Shown one piece after another: positions 46,455-59,225 of a stretch of 64,000 nucleotides of DNA; the first letter of the stretch is position 1, and every line of letters starts with the position of its first letter. Below the pieces are notes generated by a model, which searched no databases, was not told the origin of the DNA, and saw nothing but the letters and a program-made list of their open reading frames with translations. Origin of the DNA: Sipunculus nudus (Eukaryota; Annelida; Sipuncula; Golfingiida; Sipunculidae); NCBI GenBank assembly GCA_026874595.1, contig CM049310.1, positions 42,721,558-42,785,557 of the forward strand, given 5' to 3'. The translations under genes and the position numbers were made by a program.

Positions 46455-48469
46455 TCTGTATTGTCTGTATAACACATTTCAATATATATACTTAATCACA
46501 TTTCAAAAATATTACAATTAAATAAGATAAGGTTTTATGTTTCTAGAGAAAGTCCATACCAAACCAGGTTTAGATATAATATTTCATAGTAAACTCATAG
46601 ATGGAACCAAAGTCTATAATTCTATTAATTAAAATATTTCTTTGGCAATATATAAATATTATTCTTTGAATAGCGGGGGAGAGGGGATGATTACATTGAC
46701 CACCACCCCCTTGCCACAAAGTGGGAGGAACTCAGGAAGTGCATATAGATCTACGTCATTGCCTTGATCAGAATGTAGATTGCCCATGAAATGTAATAGA
46801 TCCCTTTGCCCAGGTCTTTCTCCCATAAAGTCCTCGCAGTTCATAACGTACAAAAAAGAAAACCTGAGAACATTTGAAGAATTTGGCTGAAATCGCATCT
46901 ATTTCTGCCCTCTAATTGATCAACCGAAATTTTAGCAGAACGTCGCCTCGTCCTTTTGGCAATCTGACAAAATGTCGTAAATTCGTTGTTGAATTATTTT
47001 TGGGGAAACAAACGGACAAACAGGGATGGGGTGATATTAGCCATGAAACAGGACTCGCAGGCTATTTTTTGGATAACTGATGGGCTCAACGTCCTCAGAA
47101 CTTAAATATCGATGTTTGGGCGGCAGACTGCCGCAACGGTGGCAAACAACCTGTGTCACCTTCAAGTGGGTTATTATACCCTTAAGAAGAGACCAAGCCC
47201 TGTGGAACCACCGCAAGGTAGAATTGAAATCAGCGTTCTTCTTAATATATTCTTTATTAATTGCACATAGACGCATTTTTTTCAAAATTTATTTTGATTT
47301 GATATGTCAAAAACAACTATGGATGTCTTACTATATTAAAAATAAGACATAACTTTTGCGTGCTTGTAAATTTTATGCTTTGTTAATCATCGTCAAAAAC
47401 GTATCCCTTATTTCATGCTATTGAATTACTACATCCATTTCATTAATAGTTTAGAAAATAATTACATTTTAGAATTTAATTTAGATTCTTCATGGCAAGA
47501 TTAGTATTGCACACCGAAACCTGATGGCGCCTTCAGCAAGTTTTCCCTTTTATACATTGTAATTGTATTTTTAGAATGGGAAATAATAACAGTCGTGTAA
47601 CAAGGCTCAGTTGTTGCACTACACAGATTCACACAAAGTGTCTAATTTTAAATTGTCGAAACCAAGTCGGTCCAGTCTGGTTAAACTGCCTTCTAAAGTT
47701 TGTTCCACCTAGGGTTCCAATATGTTTTGGGAACAAAATTAGTTGTTGTTACTTCCATTGAACTTAATTCTGTTCGGTCTATGAACAGTTTCCTCGCTCC
47801 TTTTTTTATTGCCATTCTACCGAATACTGAGCACCACGCTAAAACTATAACATACAAGTCTTGGCTGTGAATCTGGGTCTTGGTGAAATGCTAAGAGTTG
47901 GGCCCGGACGAATCATAGATTACTTGGGCGAGTAACGACAATAGTAAATATAAAAGTAATATAAACGCGCGCAAACACACACAAACTCAAAAAGAAACTT
48001 CGGTATAATTCAATATGTATGTTTATTATTCAATTAAACCCGTTCAAAGTTCTTTTTTGCATATGAAAGTATAGACAAAGATGTGGGGAAAAACGAAATA
48101 CACATTTGTATAAAAAACGATATGGCATATATCCAGATGCAACTGTATTATGGCTTTGTGTAAGCTGGTGACACTTTCATTAGATACATGTCTTTTTTAA
48201 CACTCAAAACATCCAAGTTTATTTTTGCTTTTTTCAATATATCTTGCAATTCAAGATAGATAGCTTGATGTGTAAATTATTTACTTTTTGATTTCTAAAT
48301 ATGAAAAAGATGCTTTTGCAATAAAAGGTGCCGTGATTCATTGTCAGTGGCATTTGCTTGATGAACGTGAAAAAGTTCGTTCTAAATTAAAATTTTACAT
48401 TAACACTGTTTTCAAAATCTTGCAATTAAATATGTTGGAATTACATATTCATCCGCAACTTCCATGTCT
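46010..48469. other. Non-coding stretch with TA microsatellite
   Basis: (TA)n at about 46400-46452. ORFs at 46659-46898 and 47037-47352 on either strand show no recognised domain. Nothing else seen. Confidence 0.4.
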
Positions 48470-48850
48470 TGGGGGAAACCTGAAGAAAAAATGTAAACTT
48501 TTCCATGTAAATAACATCGTTATGGTCGTGTCATAACGGGAATTTTGTGTCATAATTGGGTGGTCTTGTCATAACGGGATGGCCGTGTCATTATGAGGTG
48601 GTCGTGACATAACGGGATGGTAGTGTCAGAATGGGGTGATTGTGTCATAACAGGATGGTCTTGACACCAAGATTGCTTTCAGTAGGGCACTAAAGGTGTG
48701 ATATTATTATAGTTTACGCCATGGTTAGCCCTGATCTATCTAATAATGTTATTATACATGTAATTAAAGAACTACAATTAATTATTATTTACAAGTATGT
48801 ATTTCTTTCTAATTAAAAAATATTACCAGACTTTTATTCCTTTACAAAAA
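48470..48850 (+). repeat. Block homologous to 9985-10560, few minisatellite units
   Basis: Matches the left and right flanks of the 38-bp minisatellite. Here the CATAACGGGATGGT motif occurs only a few times and is diverged, so the long array at 10 kb is derived. Confidence 0.75.
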
Positions 48851-50111
48851 TATAAAATCGAAGAAAGGAAATTTTCACCTGCAAATGACTCAATGTTAGG
48901 CCATCCTAGACCATAGCGCAGAGTGAATTAAGCCTCGCGGATCCATGGAAAATACTTCTTATTAGAGGAGTCCGCTCCTGGACCATGTGATACACCATCG
49001 AAGTATCTGTTTCAAAATTAGAGATAGGCCTATATAAATAGGGCATTTATGGAAACATTCTTTTACAATGCAATCAGAACATTATTTTTCGGATATTTCT
49101 ATTTATCCGTTTAGTTTGTACAACAAAATCAACAGATATATATTGAAATAAAAACCCGTAGAACATTTTTTTACAAACCGTTGCCTTCCGATTGTGCCGC
49201 CGAGGTCGCTCATGGTGTCAAGGACCTGCTGTCATTAAGCCTTTTCTTGTAGACCAAAACACAATTGATGTTACAGAAACCATACAAATCACTTCATCAA
49301 TGCGATGAATGAATTCCGTATTCACCCAAGTTCCCTCTGATTTGCGGGTTGATAGACTTTCTCATATTCACAGAAGAACATGTATTCTTTTAAGTTTAGA
49401 TTTAAAATGTACCGTCTTGTCTGTTCTCAAACAGCAAAATTATCGCTAAACCATGATAAGTCACAAGGGTTAAGCAAGTATTAGTTGTTTTGATTTAGCT
49501 GAATACATCAGGATTTATCACGGATTTCTTCTGAAACAGCACTTTAACGAATGTAACCTCACACTTGTACAACTGTCAGGAGGCCTCTTCTGATTAGAGA
49601 TTTACGGTATTCATTGAACCATACGCGTGTTCTTCTGCTTTACTCAAGCCGCCTGATTTGTTTTATTGTTTTGTTAAGAAAATTGTTGAGAATCCAGCGT
49701 TAGGATCCCGTGCGGCGTTCACTTTATTTACGGTGAACTACTCACCTATGTCTTCTTTTACTATTTATAAGAATTAAAGATCACTTAAATATACAAGGTT
49801 ATTCTATAGCCTTACCTTTTTTATCAATGTAAGTAATGAAATAACAATGTGATTGCTGAAAAAGATATTTATATGCAAAGATATCATGGCAAGTGATCAC
49901 CGAAAAGTAATACATACTTGCTTATCTTAACTTATGATACTTATATACTGATTTCCCCTTTTTTTGAATGTAGCCGACAAAGCCGTGTCAGATTTCCTGC
50001 CACTATACACATATATAGTTAAAACATAGCATTAAACCATGGTAGAACTGTATCACTGTGCCTGAACCGCTCTTCCTGCCATGTGGCGGTTACTTCATAA
50101 CTAGCTCGATT
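48851..50111. other. Non-coding stretch
   Basis: No gene or repeat recognised. Confidence 0.4.
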
Positions 50112-50117
50112 AAAGTG

Positions 50118-50160
<43 letters not shown>

Positions 50161-50441
50161 TAAAAAAACTGAAATTTAAAGATAACATAAACACAAAATA
50201 ATATGTAAATTAAAGATATTATATGGATACATAAATATATTATTCATATCAAATATATTAATTATCGTGAATGGGTGAATGTACAAGAATTAGAATGTAG
50301 AGTTATGTAGAGTAAACTGCTGGTGCAAGCGCATGTTTTTAGATAGACAAAAAGCAGGTCAAAGCTCTTTTTCATGCAATTCACAAATCAATGTTTGATG
50401 GAATTTTTTTGGAATGTTTGATGAAATACATTTATGCAATA

Positions 50442-51568
50442 CTAGCTGATAGACCCGGTATACCGGGCTTTATCTCTGGGCTGGGGAGATAAATAACTGA
50501 GATGTGAAATGTTGGCTCATTTTTTTTATTCTAAAAGTTAACAGAAAATATAGGTTTCAGTGAGAAACTATCTCCATAAGACATGTATAAACATTTTGGC
50601 ACGACTGCAGAATAACCGACGCATCTCTCTGAGGCACAACACTTCTGTGATCAGAAAACGTTTCTATGTCCAACTGCCACTTACTTTTAAATTACATGAA
50701 TCATAAACGTCATACCGTCCGTCCGTATAAACTCATCACCTAGTGGAGACAGTGCGTGAGTGATCCTGCAGTCGCTCCAATATTGTTAACATTTATTTTG
50801 TGGGGCTGTCCTCATGGCAAGAAATTCCTTCCCCGTAATGTTTACCTTGAAGACCTGGCCTTTGATGACGTTTACATTGCGAACCGGAATGAGACGCGGG
50901 GGGAATTCAGGTTTTCGATGATATTTGACTGGATTCTATCATTGGACGTATAAAGATTAGTTTGATGTGAGGAACACGTGAAAGATTTTTAAATGTACAT
51001 TGCAAGGAAACTTTTCCTGAAGAAAGAAACAGGAATATGCATACCTCGTAAGTAGCAGAAGCGCGGACCCAACGGGACTCCATGCAGAGGGTCCGTATCC
51101 CATTTTCAACCACCGCAACCTTTCTTTCATCGTAACAGACAAATTTTGAGGATTGAAACCCCAGCCACACCCAATCCCCCCCCCCCCCCACCCCACCCCA
51201 GCCCTATTCCTGAAATTGGGACCTTGAATTAGGTTTTGTCATTAATACTCGTGGGTTGAACTCTCCAATTAATAAAGCGAGAAACGTGTTTATCTCTTTT
51301 ACTGACCACGCGCACGTGGGTCAAATCCTTCATTGAAAGCAAGCGTTATTCATATGAACAATAGTCCTTAGTGTTAGAGGTTAGGTGACCACGATGCACG
51401 CATTCCGGTGTATGCCGAAGGCAGTTCGGCTGTGCTCGGTAAAAAACGGAAAAATCACTCAAAATCATAATGTAGATTAAAAATTATTCATTTTCATATC
51501 GCGGGGATAATAACATTTCAAATGATGTATGGCACAATATTGTACACAACGCGGTTTTGGATATTAGA
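50442..51568 (-). mobile_element. Helitron-like non-autonomous element, copy B
   Basis: On the minus strand it starts TCTAATATCC (or four bases earlier, TCTATCTAAT) and ends with a perfect palindrome CCCGGTATACCGGG (50454-50467), eight bases, then CTAG, followed by T. The empty site is intact in copy A near 16706-16720 (TTATGACAATATAGACAATA). Its interior aligns along its length with 17898-18899 in reverse orientation. No protein is encoded. Confidence 0.85.
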
Positions 51569-51853
51569 TAGACAATCATGTACTTATCTTTACTGCAGTT
51601 CTGAACGGAATTTTAATAAATCGGTTGAAAACAGGTACATTTTCTACTATCAAATTAAAAATAATGGTGAATGTTTTATATTTTACAACAATGGATACTC
51701 CTTAATTTTTCTCATACATTAGTACTAATTAAGTATTTTAACACCTCTGTTCTGGTAAAACCATAAAGAATAAATGCAATATAATATAACGCAAAGAAAC
51801 AAAATATGGTGGATTACAAATTAGACATGTTACTCTCATAACTGCTGTATTAC

Positions 51854-52156
51854 CTGTAGGCCCACCTGTTACTGCCAGTTGTGCGCTCCTTCGCTCCAAA
51901 GAGTACCCATTGTTTGCTACGCACGTGTACAACCCCCTGAACCCTGACCCTTGTTGTCTGGCATTCTCCGTCAACAATCGTAGAGAATTATTGGGCAATT
52001 TGTACCGGAAGCAATCATAGAGAAGAGGTCCTCCATTCCAGAGCCATTCTACAATTACAGGCGTGCTGGGATCAGTCACAGCCAGACAGTCGAAGATGAC
52101 TGGCTCACCAGGTACGAGATGAACGTTCCTGGGCGGTGTCACGATACGGGTCCTCT
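51854..52156 (-). CDS. Copy B exon 10, Ig5
   Basis: 303 nt, open. Acceptor CTTGTAG, donor G|GTAATA. Contains VTPPRNVHLVPGEPVIFDC, VEWLWN and GLYTCVANNGYS. An extra cysteine lies in YDCFRYK (Phe in copy A). If the donor is not used, the frame runs on for about 38 codons, ending in a hydrophobic stretch. Confidence 0.88.
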
Positions 52157-55100
52157 CTACAAGAACAGTTTACAGTTATGTAACTTATGTTAACCTTCAT
52201 TATACTGAGCCCCTATTGTTGAACATGCGCAGGGCAACCCTATGTTCAACAACCCTATTATTAAAAATACGTTTTATTTGTCCAAAAAGGTATGGGTTTC
52301 GGCACTTTTATTTTTGATCTTTTTTGTATGTTTCGATAAAAATGTCATATGATCAGGGAATTGTATGGCAAAAAAGGTAAACAAAGAAAACTTATCAACA
52401 TTGTTTTATTTTATCTCCTTTAAAGATGAAAATCAAATAATTTTTTTAGGGGGGGGGGGGGTAAAATTGACTCGGGCGGTGCTTGACAACCACACCTTTA
52501 TTTTTTTGGCCTTACGCTCCCAATTTGTTACTGTCCGATAGGAAATGGAGACCTATCATTTAATAAGAGTAAGGATAACCCATATGTCCAAAATGGGTAA
52601 ACTTTGACCTGATAGTCTTGGGCTGAACTAATAACGTGGCATGGCACCTCAGTGTGGCATAAATGGCGCTTTTGCATAGCTCCAGTAATTTTGCTGTTCC
52701 TGGACGTGCTTTAAAAAGTACAATACAAAAATATTCTTTGACAAGGATACAAAATTGCATATTTGTATTCCATTTTTATTTTTGGCCGGTTTATAGAGTG
52801 TAGCGTGGAGAAGGGTAATGGGTGATGCATCCCACACCAACAAATAAAATAAATATTTAAAATGATAGAAAAATGCACGCTTTATACGGATAAATATCCC
52901 GGACTTCTCTTTTCAAACAGCCCCAGAATGTACCATTCCGGCCTTAATTTTCAACAAAGTCTCTACAACAAGCCTGCTCACCACCCAATACGCATTCGGG
53001 TCTCGCTATATGAGCACTACACACGAGCACACGGACGGGAAGTAACACATACCCTCCTGGCGGAGGCCTAGATAACTATTGTGATGGTCATAAAAGAAAG
53101 ATATAAACAGGCTTTGTTCTCTTTTTATATCCATTCCATGCCAAAATTGAATAAAACGTGTGTATCATATATAAGGAGACCTAACTGCCGCTCACGCATG
53201 CTTTGTTCGCCTGGGGCATGGCTACCCTTTTGAAACCACACTATCCCAGTCCTTCAGGTCCGGGGGATGCAGTTAGAGTTTATACGATGATATCGTAACC
53301 AGGTTATATATGTCGGCCTAGAATTATGGGCAGTGAATAATAAATAAAAAGGTGTCTGACTGGAAGGTGTAGGTACGAATCTGACACAAGGAGATTAAAA
53401 CTTGCATAACGTTTCCATTACCTAGCACATTTAGGTAGGCCCCTCCAATCAGTTTACCATGGGTGTTCTCCAAGACGCACTGTACGTTCATCAGATCGCT
53501 GCTTCCATCAAACCGAGCCTTTCTTGCATTAGTAACGGTCAAGTATTCTCCACTGAACACCAAGTTAGGCTTTATAAACCTGGAATCTGTAAATCATAAC
53601 TTTTTTTTGACAAGAGCTTGTATGGGTATATGATTTATCACTAAAAAATGATTTGGAGATATAAAGATATTTACATAACGGCAGCACAGCACTTCGTTTT
53701 AAAATGAGCGACAGGGATGTGTCATGCAGCTATGAAATATCAATTAATATTATATTTTAATTATAATTGGAATTAGGATCACATTTGGTTCACATATATT
53801 ACTGGTGTCCACAGGTATCATTACGGATCGCTCCGGTAAAAAAATTATTCTCGGTATAATGGAATATTTAAACACACGTACCAAAAATAACCTAGTATTA
53901 TCGAGTGAAAGACTATTTGTTAGGAAACTTAACGAATAAAAGAATGTGACATAATGTATTGAAAGTCCCTACCAGACAAGGTATTGACGAGCCATTTCCT
54001 GGTCACCATGGGAACACCTTCACCTTCACACACGAACGTAGCGTTCTCTCCTTCCGTCACGTTCAAATCCATTGGCATCATTGGATTTCCTTGTTGCTTT
54101 ACCCACCTTGGCTTCACTGTAACAGTATTTCCAACATGCATCGCGCTAACCACATAAACCACATATTCCCACATAAATTTGACTACCTTGTGGTGTGATC
54201 AGAATTAATGAGAACATTATTAAAACATTTTGTCATGTCATGTGAAAGTTCATGGTTTCAAGACAAGGGATTTTGTAGGTGACTGATGCAACATAATTAT
54301 CCTGTTTGTGGCGGTAATCGCAAATATGATTTTATTATTGTTGACAGATTTTATGGAATATGAATATGAATATAACTCTCGAAGTGGCACAACCTAACCG
54401 TAAAGTGAATACAAATTACAATAGCAGAATTATTAAGATATTTTTGAGACACCAATATGTAGGCTGATATTTTGTTTGGATTTGTTCCGTAATTTAAATA
54501 ACATTTTTTTATGTTTAGGGTGTTTACTCGCTATGGAACCCACCGATGGATGTGCCACACTCTAAAGAAGACATACTTAAGAATGATGCAGAAAAGAGGC
54601 CAGTATTCATTGCATCCATGTTATAGTGACCATGGTAATCATCTTTATTTTTGTTGTTAACAAATATGGCTGAATCCCAAATCGTAGTAGTCTGAAGATC
54701 ATTTATGAGAGATTATTCGTTCATTTATTCGTTAAGTTAATTATTAAAATTTGACCGATTTATGCTTTTTGTCATACTTTCCACTTTGAGCTCTATGCTG
54801 TGTTGTTGTGACTGTCCAGCACTGTTGGATGCTCGACATTTGTAGGTTCCTGAATGTTCTACTTTGGGTTCTCTGATTATCAACAAATGGTTGTCCGTCG
54901 TATGTTTCTGTGGGAGATCGCCAGTCCAATACACTGTGGGTAATGGGCTGTAAAGTATCAGGGACATCAGAATGATTTTATTAGTACACATTATAGTTCG
55001 TACAATGTAACATCAAGAAAGTGTGTTGTTATCTTTTAATAAGCAATCCAAGTTTTCTGGATGGAGAGCCACAACAGCTATCCATGTAAGATTAGGGACA

Positions 55101-55594
55101 ACATTTAAATATTTCGGATTATATTCTTTATACAATCAAACTGCAAACCTGAAAAAATAGATTTAGCAATTTTTATATTAAATTATAAAGAAACACATTT
55201 TCTTCTTCTTTTTTATCGATAGGCTCGCAGTTTAAACGTAATTTGACCCAAATGTTATTGCCATATTTTCATAAAGGGTATTACCCACAGTTATACTTCC
55301 AGCTTGTACCTGTATAGTGTTTCAATTAACGGTATTATTGTTTAATGGCATTATTATTATTATAATTATTATTATTATTTTTATTATTATGATTTAAGTT
55401 TTCGCTCAGTGTTCTATCACACATTGATACCTACTATCCGCTGAAGATGCAGCGTAGAGTGACTTCTGCTACTCCTTCCAGAATCTTGACAACAGGACCT
55501 GACCGGAACATCAGCACTGGAGCTTTACGTGTCTTTTGCCCTAAAATATACAAAAATGATAATTCATGAATTGGAGCGATGAGCCTTGAAGCCT

Positions 55595-55641
<47 letters not shown>

Positions 55642-55830
55642 CATATATATGTGTATATTTATTTATATATATAACATATATATGCACGCACACACGCACA
55701 AATTAAATATATATATGTATATAGTTAAACCTCGAAATTCCGATCACCAACCGGACCTCGATAAAGTGGTTGCATTTTTGAGGCGGTCGTCGAAGCGAGG
55801 TGTGATATAAAGAGCAAAAATATAATCGAG

Positions 55831-55881
<51 letters not shown>

Positions 55882-58800
55882 TATAATTATATATAATATT
55901 GCTAATTCATTTAGAATGATTTACCTGCAACGCTTTTGTTCCCTATAAGAAAACTCCAGCAGCAGTTCCTTAAAGAACCAACCAGATTAATAATATGAAA
56001 CATGTGAAACCATACAAGTGACAATGTTTCTTTCCTGCCGTTTCTACCTTGTATTTAACACAATGTTTGTATTAATGTTAAGTATCTTTTACTCTACAGA
56101 CCAGGCAGGACATGCACTGAAGAGTAGCTTCCTCCTTTGGCTACATCAACTTCAGAATTACGGATGTCACATTTGTACAATTTAGTTCCTCCATCCCTTG
56201 GCACGGTATACACAAACAGCAGGTTGCCTGAAAATGTTGAAAATATATATATGAGACAAAAAGTTCTTTACTGAAAGGAGAAGGGTAATATCAATAAAAA
56301 TATTCCAAAATAAGCTTAAAGGACTATGTACCCATCCACATCTCAAACTAAAAAGGTTTTCCTGAGGTAATATCCTACTCCGTTTGAATGTACGACACAT
56401 TTACTTTTTTTTATAAACTATTACATTTTGGAAAACATTAAAATAGAAAAATAATTAAGATGTCTGTGGACCTATCTTCATGATTTGATCCTTGCTGAAA
56501 GTTTAGACAATTCTAAGAGACTGTTACTTATACCTCAGCATGAAAGTGTCAGCACAGCCAATACCAACAACATTTGTTTGCAGCAAAATTAGCCTTACCT
56601 TAATATGCACAAAATTCCTGAGAATCGGGCTAGCCATTATTTAGAAAATCTGCTTAAAGACACTGGTGAACAAAAAGGGGGTTTCATGGGGCATGTTAAA
56701 GTGCGTAAAGTGTGTTAATAGTACAGGGAACAAGGCAAAGCTTTTTACCATTGTCATCTACCGTGCGCCTCCTGTCAGGTCTGATGGGTATTGGGTATTT
56801 GTCAGAGAGGTCATTAGCTCTGCTCCATGTGTATATCGGTGCAGGATTACTCGCCAGTGGCTTCACATACACTTGCAAACTGTTTCCCTCTTCCACCTGG
56901 TAGTTACGGACACTGGGTTTTATATGATAATCATCTATGTCTGAAGTAAACAAAATACTGACCAAGTCAATAAATTGATCGAGTGACATTCGGTCCATGG
57001 AGCTAAGGATGGTATCATGTTATGACTTCTATGCATGATCGTCTGGTTGTTACATGAAACCGAGAAAGCAAAGACGAGATGATTGAAAATTCAATTATCA
57101 TGATACTTTTGTGAGGTAGGTATAACAATGATCTAATAGTTCACCTATACATTGCAAAAAGGAACATTTATATTTTTAGATTTTCTTTTATATCTGTACA
57201 AAACTTACAAGCTCTTGTGATGGTAGTAATTGTGGACATGGCTGTTCCATGGATATTTCTTGCAAAACACTGGTATTTTCCTTCGCTTAACTTTCCGGGT
57301 CCACGTATTCTGTAGCCGCCTTCAATAGGAATGGCCCCCGTTCCAGAAAAGTCATAAGCTGCTCCATTTCTTTCCCATCTTATACTGTAAATATAAAGAT
57401 CAGCTAGTGAATATTTATAAATCATGATACTGTGAATATAAAAGATTGGCTGATGAATATTTATAAATCATAAGGTTGGCCGTATCCTTCCCATCCGATT
57501 TTGTGATTTCTGTGATTCACAGTTTGCTTTTAGATGATGTGACCGAGCACAAAAAATTCCTGAAAAAAAGGCCTGTTTCGATATATAACCTGTGTTAAAA
57601 TTAGCTATTCACAACTTGTGTAGAATTTATGCGATTTCTTACTTATTCTGCGTACATAATAATGAGCTCTATATAATTGCTGCTAACGTCTCTGTAACGG
57701 ATTTTTAAGCTTGTTTATGTTTAAACTATTAGGAAACACGGTACATATCTCCATGTTGACCAACAGAAAAAAAAACTTTGTAGGCGCAGGTTTTTGATTG
57801 CATGTGTGCGAAATTTGTACGGTCACTGGCTGCAACAGAACTGGAAAACTCTGGTTCGTCCGACTTGTAGCCAAATGTCCTTGTCGACAGTATTTGGATT
57901 GTTTTGCCGGTCCTCATATGGTCCTCAATGATAACGTGGTTATAATCAGAATTAACAGCCTCTGTACTGTGGGATCGTCGCTTCTGAATTATTTTTATAA
58001 AATTATCAGGGGAATATCTTCAGTTAAAAGACGTAAAATATCGGAATAAATCCCTAAAAAGGAGCATATATATCCACAACCTTCACAGACGAAAGAGAAT
58101 AGTTGACCATGTGTTGACCGCTTTGTAGGTCTCCTACTTATGACGACACAGATCTGGGTCAGGCTTGTACTTAATTCACAGATGCATGGGCAGTTCAATT
58201 TAATTGGCCTAGCCCGATGACATAAGACGGAAGATATTTTTAGAGAATATCAGTGATGAGATAACCTCAAAACAGCTTTGAAATCTTAGGAAAGACGGGC
58301 TTTTACCATGTCTAGGCTGATCATCCGTGTTATGGAGGAATGAATAGCCGAAAAACACTATAACCAATCTCTTACGAAAACCAGCTGTTCCTTTTCTAAT
58401 TTCTTACCTTGGGACTGGGATTCCTGATGCCTTGCATATGAAGTCTACGTATTTTGTAGGATCAGGGACAAACCGTTTGTCTTCTATGAAAACTTCGATT
58501 TTAGGAGGGCGACGCACTGAGAAAAAATATGCTCTACGTTTTAATGTTAACGTTCATTTAAATATTTAATAAATCTCAAATAACATTCAATATATTTTTT
58601 CTTAAAACAGTGAAAAAGAATTAAACTGATCAGTAATACAATCAAGACAGTCACATTTGTTTAACATTGGTTTGATCCTTTAAGCTCTAATTGGTGATAA
58701 CAAATATTTCTCCAAAGAGTTTTAATCTATGCAAAACAAACCAATATTGCAAACAGAGTTACCTGATGGAGCATGCACGTTATCTCTTCTTCATTCACCA

Positions 58801-59100
58801 GCGTATTTACCTTTTTATTCAAGAGCTTGTCTTAATGCTTTAGCTATTTATTTTGTATAATCTGTGTAATTACATATAAAATTTGTTGTCTAACAGGAAC
58901 ATCATGGTAGTAACAAATAACACTGGGCTAATATCGTTCTTTTAAACTGATTTTTTGGACCATTATCCCGAACTAACTTTTCTTTAATGATATCATTTTA
59001 TAAATCTGTTTTGAAAGAACGATGAAATCCACTAACCGTATTGTGAAAATACTGCTGTGGCTAAAATATAAAGAATGACTGAAACACCGTATAGGCCCAT
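51854..59100 (-). CDS. L1CAM/neuroglian-like five-Ig protein gene, copy B (5' part)
   Basis: Ten minus-strand exons with GT/AG sites and consistent phases give about 518 codons: signal peptide (residues 1-19), Ig1 (about 22-116), Ig2 (117-222), Ig3 (223-314), Ig4 (315-417), Ig5 (418-518). Two exons per Ig domain and the Ig1 signature EGKYQCFARNIHGTAMS point to the L1CAM/neuroglian/NrCAM family of neuronal surface adhesion proteins. Ig1 has Cys49, Trp61 and Cys97. Ig2 has Trp155 and Cys200 but Val142 where the first cysteine belongs. The last exon ends at an open phase-1 donor (G|GTAATA). No Ig6, fibronectin-III, membrane or cytoplasmic exon was found down to 25 kb, so the product is incomplete here. 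Alternatives: a secreted hemolin-like protein, or a 5' module spliced to distant 3' exons. Confidence 0.8.
53422..53586 (-). CDS. Copy B exon 9, Ig4 second half
   Basis: 165 nt. Acceptor TTTACAG, donor G|GTAATG. Contains SRFIKPNLVFSGEYL and MNVQCVLENTHG. Confidence 0.88.
53973..54116 (-). CDS. Copy B exon 8, Ig4 first half
   Basis: 144 nt. Acceptor GTTACAG, donor G|GTAGGG. Contains LNVTEGENATFVC with two N-glycosylation sequons, and TRKW. Confidence 0.88.
54778..54947 (-). CDS. Copy B exon 7, Ig3 second half
   Basis: 170 nt. Acceptor TTTACAG, donor A|GTATGA. Contains LPTVYWTGDL and HSGTYKCRASNSAG. Confidence 0.88.
55435..55540 (-). CDS. Copy B exon 6, Ig3 first half
   Basis: 106 nt. Acceptor TTTTAG, donor GTAGGT, phase 1 to phase 2. 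Contains GPVVKILEGVAEVTLRC. Confidence 0.83.
55598..55636. repeat. (TA)n microsatellite
   Basis: Pure TA tract in the intron upstream (gene sense) of exon 6; a second lies at about 55835-55876. Confidence 0.95.
55722..55835. mobile_element. Truncated MITE-like element
   Basis: Left end TATAGTTAAACCTCGAAATT matches the left half of 21231-21410. The right half is replaced by a TA tract. Confidence 0.5.
56102..56227 (-). CDS. Copy B exon 5, Ig2 second half
   Basis: 126 nt, donor G|GTCTGT. Contains GNLLFVYTVPRDGG and LYKCDIRNSEVDVAKGG. Confidence 0.85.
56749..56940 (-). CDS. Copy B exon 4, Ig2 first half
   Basis: 192 nt. Acceptor CTTCAG, donor G|GTAAAA. Contains VRNYQVEEGNSLQVYV and PIYTWSRAND. 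There is no cysteine in this exon, although the Ig fold would place one at the final valine of QVYV. Confidence 0.87.
57209..57384 (-). CDS. Copy B exon 3, Ig1 second half
   Basis: 176 nt. Acceptor TTACAG, donor T|GTAAGT. Contains IRWERNG and EGKYQCFARNIHGTAMS. Confidence 0.92.
58408..58516 (-). CDS. Copy B exon 2, Ig1 first half
   Basis: 109 nt. Acceptor TTCTCAG, donor AG|GTAAGA. Contains RRPPKIEVFIEDKRFVP and VDFICKASGIPVP. Confidence 0.9.
59037..59100 (-). CDS. Copy B exon 1, signal peptide
   Basis: ATG read from 59100 gives MGLYGVSVILYILATAVFSQ. Donor G|GTTAGT, phase 1. Conserved start with copy A. Confidence 0.9.
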
Positions 59101-59225
59101 GGTGATTCTACGTAAGTTGCCACAAAATGAAGAGAGATCTACCAATCAGCGACGTACAGGTTCAGCTGAAACATTGAAAATGTATTATGTAAGCGATGCC
59201 ATTCTGTTTGCATAAATGAAATAGT
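59101..59225 (-). promoter_or_regulatory. Conserved upstream block of copy B
   Basis: Aligned with 25261-25385. Inverted CCAAT at 59142-59146 and the GCGATGCCATTCTGTTTG block are retained in both copies. Confidence 0.3.

Noticed and set aside
47037-47352. Missing 3' exon of the Ig gene
   Set aside because: The frames on both strands show no Ig or fibronectin-III pattern and no matching splice phase.
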